Assembly (NCBI RefSeq): GCF_000445445.1
Contig: NZ_ASXP01000008.1
Coordinates: 1 to 5,396, forward strand
DNA length: 5,396 bases
Origin: Sporomusa ovata DSM 2662
Lineage (GTDB): Bacteria; Bacillota; Negativicutes; Sporomusales; Sporomusaceae
Reading direction: 5' to 3'
Position 1 is the first letter of the stretch. Every line of letters begins with the position of its first letter. Under the pieces are notes generated by a model. That model had not been told where the DNA came from, searched no databases, and saw only the letters and a program-made list of their open reading frames with translations. A program made the position numbers and the translations under genes. Shown one piece after another: positions 5,016 through 5,396 of the stretch.

Positions 5016-5093
5016 GGAAACAGGAGGACAGGTACTTTGTTTTGGATGAACTTGGAACGAGTTTTTGATACGAGATCCTGTCCCCGTGTTTCC
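5016..5093. repeat. Palindrome of a second family (ggacagg arms)
   Basis: The 17-base arms 5016-5032 and 5077-5093 match in inverted orientation at 15 positions, around a 44-bp centre. The right-arm core ccccgtgtttcct also occurs at 757-769, inside repeat A. It looks like another REP-type element or a short non-autonomous insertion. Confidence 0.7.
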
Positions 5094-5117
5094 TTCTACA
5101 TAGGTTTTTTCGAATGG

Positions 5118-5147
5118 ATTGAAAGGTAATAAAAATTACCATTCAAT
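5118..5147. repeat. AT-rich hairpin / inverted repeat
   Basis: ATTGAA-A-GGTAAT (5118-5130) mirrors ATTACC-A-TTCAAT (5135-5147): twelve pairs, one A-A mismatch and an AAAA loop. No T tract follows directly. It could be an operator or a structure upstream of the promoter at 5220. Confidence 0.6.
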
Positions 5148-5219
5148 AATTTTAACAATTTGAATATAATATGAATAAGAAATTTGCTTTATTATTGGTT
5201 CTGTGATAACATACTTCTA

Positions 5220-5248
5220 TTGACATATATGAGTATATTGAATATAAT
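5220..5248 (+). promoter_or_regulatory. Consensus sigma-A promoter upstream of the tandem array
   Basis: TTGACA (5220-5225) and TATAAT (5243-5248) are both perfect and separated by 17 bp, in an AT-rich setting. Transcription would start near 5255 and enter the tandem array about 50 bases later. No coding start with a ribosome-binding site lies between, so the first product visible in the window would be repeat RNA. Confidence 0.75.
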
Positions 5249-5302
5249 GAAATAAAAAGTTAAATGTTACTGCCATCTAATATGCGGGTGGGTATATAAG
5301 AG

Positions 5303-5396
5303 ACGTTAAATCTGGTGTTTCGCAGCCGTATAAGTGTGAGGCGTTAAATCTGGTGTTTCGCAGCCGTATAAGTGTGAGGCGTTAAATCTGGTGTTT
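5303..5396 (+). repeat. 38-bp tandem repeat array, running off the window
   Basis: Units lie at 5303-5340, 5341-5378 and 5379-5396 (cut by the window end). The first two are identical except for their first base, and the partial third is identical. There are no unique spacers. The unit contains ttaaatctggtgtttcgcag then ccgtataagtgtgag, and shows little self-complementarity. All three frames were not checked beyond the window, so a repeat protein starting further right cannot be excluded. Confidence 0.9.

Larger units (their letters stand above)
5094..5302. other. AT-rich gene-free segment before the tandem array
   Basis: No ORF of useful length lies here. It holds a strong AT-rich hairpin and a consensus promoter pointing right, listed separately. 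A second, poor promoter-like pair is TTCAAT (5142-5147) with TATAAT (5165-5170), 17 bp apart. Just before the array, gggtatataagagacg (5288-5305) resembles the end of an array unit and may be a decayed first unit. Confidence 0.55.

Noticed and set aside
5303..5396. CRISPR array
   Set aside because: The units are contiguous with a 38-bp period and no unique spacers, and no cas gene is in view.

Overview
The window looks like accessory, repeat-rich DNA from a spore-former-type Firmicute, plausibly a Negativicute such as the Sporomusa/Pelosinus group. This placement is an inference from the GlmS fragment and from REP-like palindromes built on the ggggacgg / ccgtcccc core. No rRNA or housekeeping marker is present to confirm it. 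Only one full-length protein gene of normal size is intact. The rest is repeats, a duplicated structured-RNA candidate, small ORFs and gene remnants.

Layout. Positions 1-810 are copy A of a long direct repeat whose left end may lie outside the window. Its sequence is consistent with a structured RNA (about 60-398) ending in an 18-bp terminator hairpin, then a leader with competing GGAGG/CCTCC segments, then a 61-codon ORF. At 811-1258 lies the C-terminal third of a cytosine-C5 DNA methyltransferase, starting where the repeat stops. A scrap of glmS (1338-1379), a tandem 16-mer and a REP-like palindrome (1398-1465) follow, then the 3' 38% or so of glmS (1466-2163) with its own terminator (2208-2250). 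On the minus strand, 2307-3809 encodes an apparently complete, visibly AT-rich KAP-family P-loop NTPase. A gene-free stretch with a degenerate palindrome (3819-4119) leads to copy B of the long repeat (4120-4931). After that come a second clean palindrome (4933-4983), a palindrome of another family (5016-5093), and an AT-rich gene-free segment with a perfect TTGACA-17-TATAAT promoter (5220-5248). That promoter points into a 38-bp tandem repeat array that runs off the window at 5396.

How it fits together. Two repeat copies of about 810 bp in direct orientation bracket about 3.3 kb carrying one likely foreign NTPase gene and broken pieces of other genes. This resembles a recombination-prone, composite-element-like island. 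The strongest candidate for something undescribed is the RNA in the repeat. Between the copies the non-coding core (121-458) differs at only 3 of about 338 positions, whereas the 61-codon ORF differs at 9 of 186, six of them amino-acid changing. Nearby differences fall in hairpin loops or preserve pairing. A second candidate is the promoter plus tandem array at the right edge. There is no transposase, reverse transcriptase, cas gene, tRNA or rRNA in view.
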